Shown in pieces: positions 14,603-14,653 of a stretch of 14,653 nucleotides of DNA. How positions within the stretch are numbered: the first letter of the stretch is position 1; each line of letters begins with the position of its first letter. Under the pieces are notes generated by a model, which was given only the letters and a program-made list of their open reading frames with translations, was not told the DNA's origin and did no database searches. The stretch comes from Alphaproteobacteria bacterium (GTDB lineage Bacteria > Pseudomonadota > Alphaproteobacteria > Puniceispirillales > Puniceispirillaceae): assembly GCA_011524805.1 (NCBI GenBank), contig WTJO01000004.1, forward strand, positions 1-14,653, written 5' to 3'. The position numbers and the translations under genes were made by a program.

Positions 14603-14653
14603 GGAGGGGTGGCCGAGTGGCTGAAGGCGGCGGTTTGCTAAATCGTTAAAGGA
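14603..14653 (+). tRNA. tRNA-Ser (anticodon GCT), 3' part beyond the window
   Basis: The first 51 bases of a class II tRNA. The acceptor strand GGAGGGG is followed by TG and the D arm GCC...GGC with AGTGGCTGAA. The anticodon arm is GCGGT-TTGCTAA-ATCGT, with anticodon GCT (reads AGC/AGU, serine). The anticodon stem closes with two G-U wobbles at its first and fourth pairs. The window ends at the start of the variable arm, so the T arm and the 3' acceptor strand are not seen. The GGCCGAGTGGCTGAAGGC stretch is characteristic of tRNA-Ser. Confidence 0.93.

Noticed and set aside
1..14653. CRISPR array, transposon, phage or toxin-antitoxin system
   Set aside because: No spaced direct repeats, transposase, integrase or small paired ORFs were seen; all large frames are recognised chromosomal genes.

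Overview
The window reads as the chromosome of an alphaproteobacterium with middling base composition. The evidence is the gene order pyrB-pyrC-plsY-dprA-topA-rnr-rpmG beside ruvX and gatCAB, a cysteine-free L33 protein of alphaproteobacterial type, and typical alphaproteobacterial forms of GatCAB, RNase R and RuvX. A SAR116-like marine lineage would fit but cannot be shown from this sequence. No insertion sequence, phage gene, CRISPR array, rRNA or riboswitch was seen. The content is core housekeeping.

Minus-strand block, about 10115 down to 1. In transcription order it holds ruvX, pyrB, a pyrC-like gene, plsY, dprA, topA, rnr, rpmG and the start of a ROK-like gene cut by the window edge. 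All point the same way. Most gaps are under about 100 bases, and the pyrB/pyrC and topA/rnr pairs overlap by a few bases, so this is an operon or a chain of overlapping transcription units. Candidate promoters, read by eye against the -35/-10 consensus, lie ahead of ruvX, topA and rpmG. The gap between plsY and dprA is a striking run of phased A/T tracts.

Plus-strand block, 10161 to 13404. gatC, gatA and gatB form a compact operon for the Glu-tRNA(Gln)/Asp-tRNA(Asn) amidotransferase. It is divergent from ruvX across an 81-base gap with two small palindromes.

Right end. A LysR-family regulator converges on gatB with 13 bases between the stop codons. A 234-base spacer with a possible promoter follows, then the first 51 bases of a tRNA-Ser(GCT) gene.

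The pathways touched are pyrimidine synthesis (PyrB and a PyrC homologue), phospholipid synthesis (PlsY), DNA uptake and topology (DprA, TopA), RNA turnover and 16S rRNA maturation (Rnr, RuvX) and translation (L33, GatCAB, tRNA-Ser). No new multi-gene system is evident. The best leads are two homologues with degraded active sites (the PyrC-like protein and the ROK-like protein), a probable leaderless ruvX transcript, and the curved-DNA candidate upstream of dprA.
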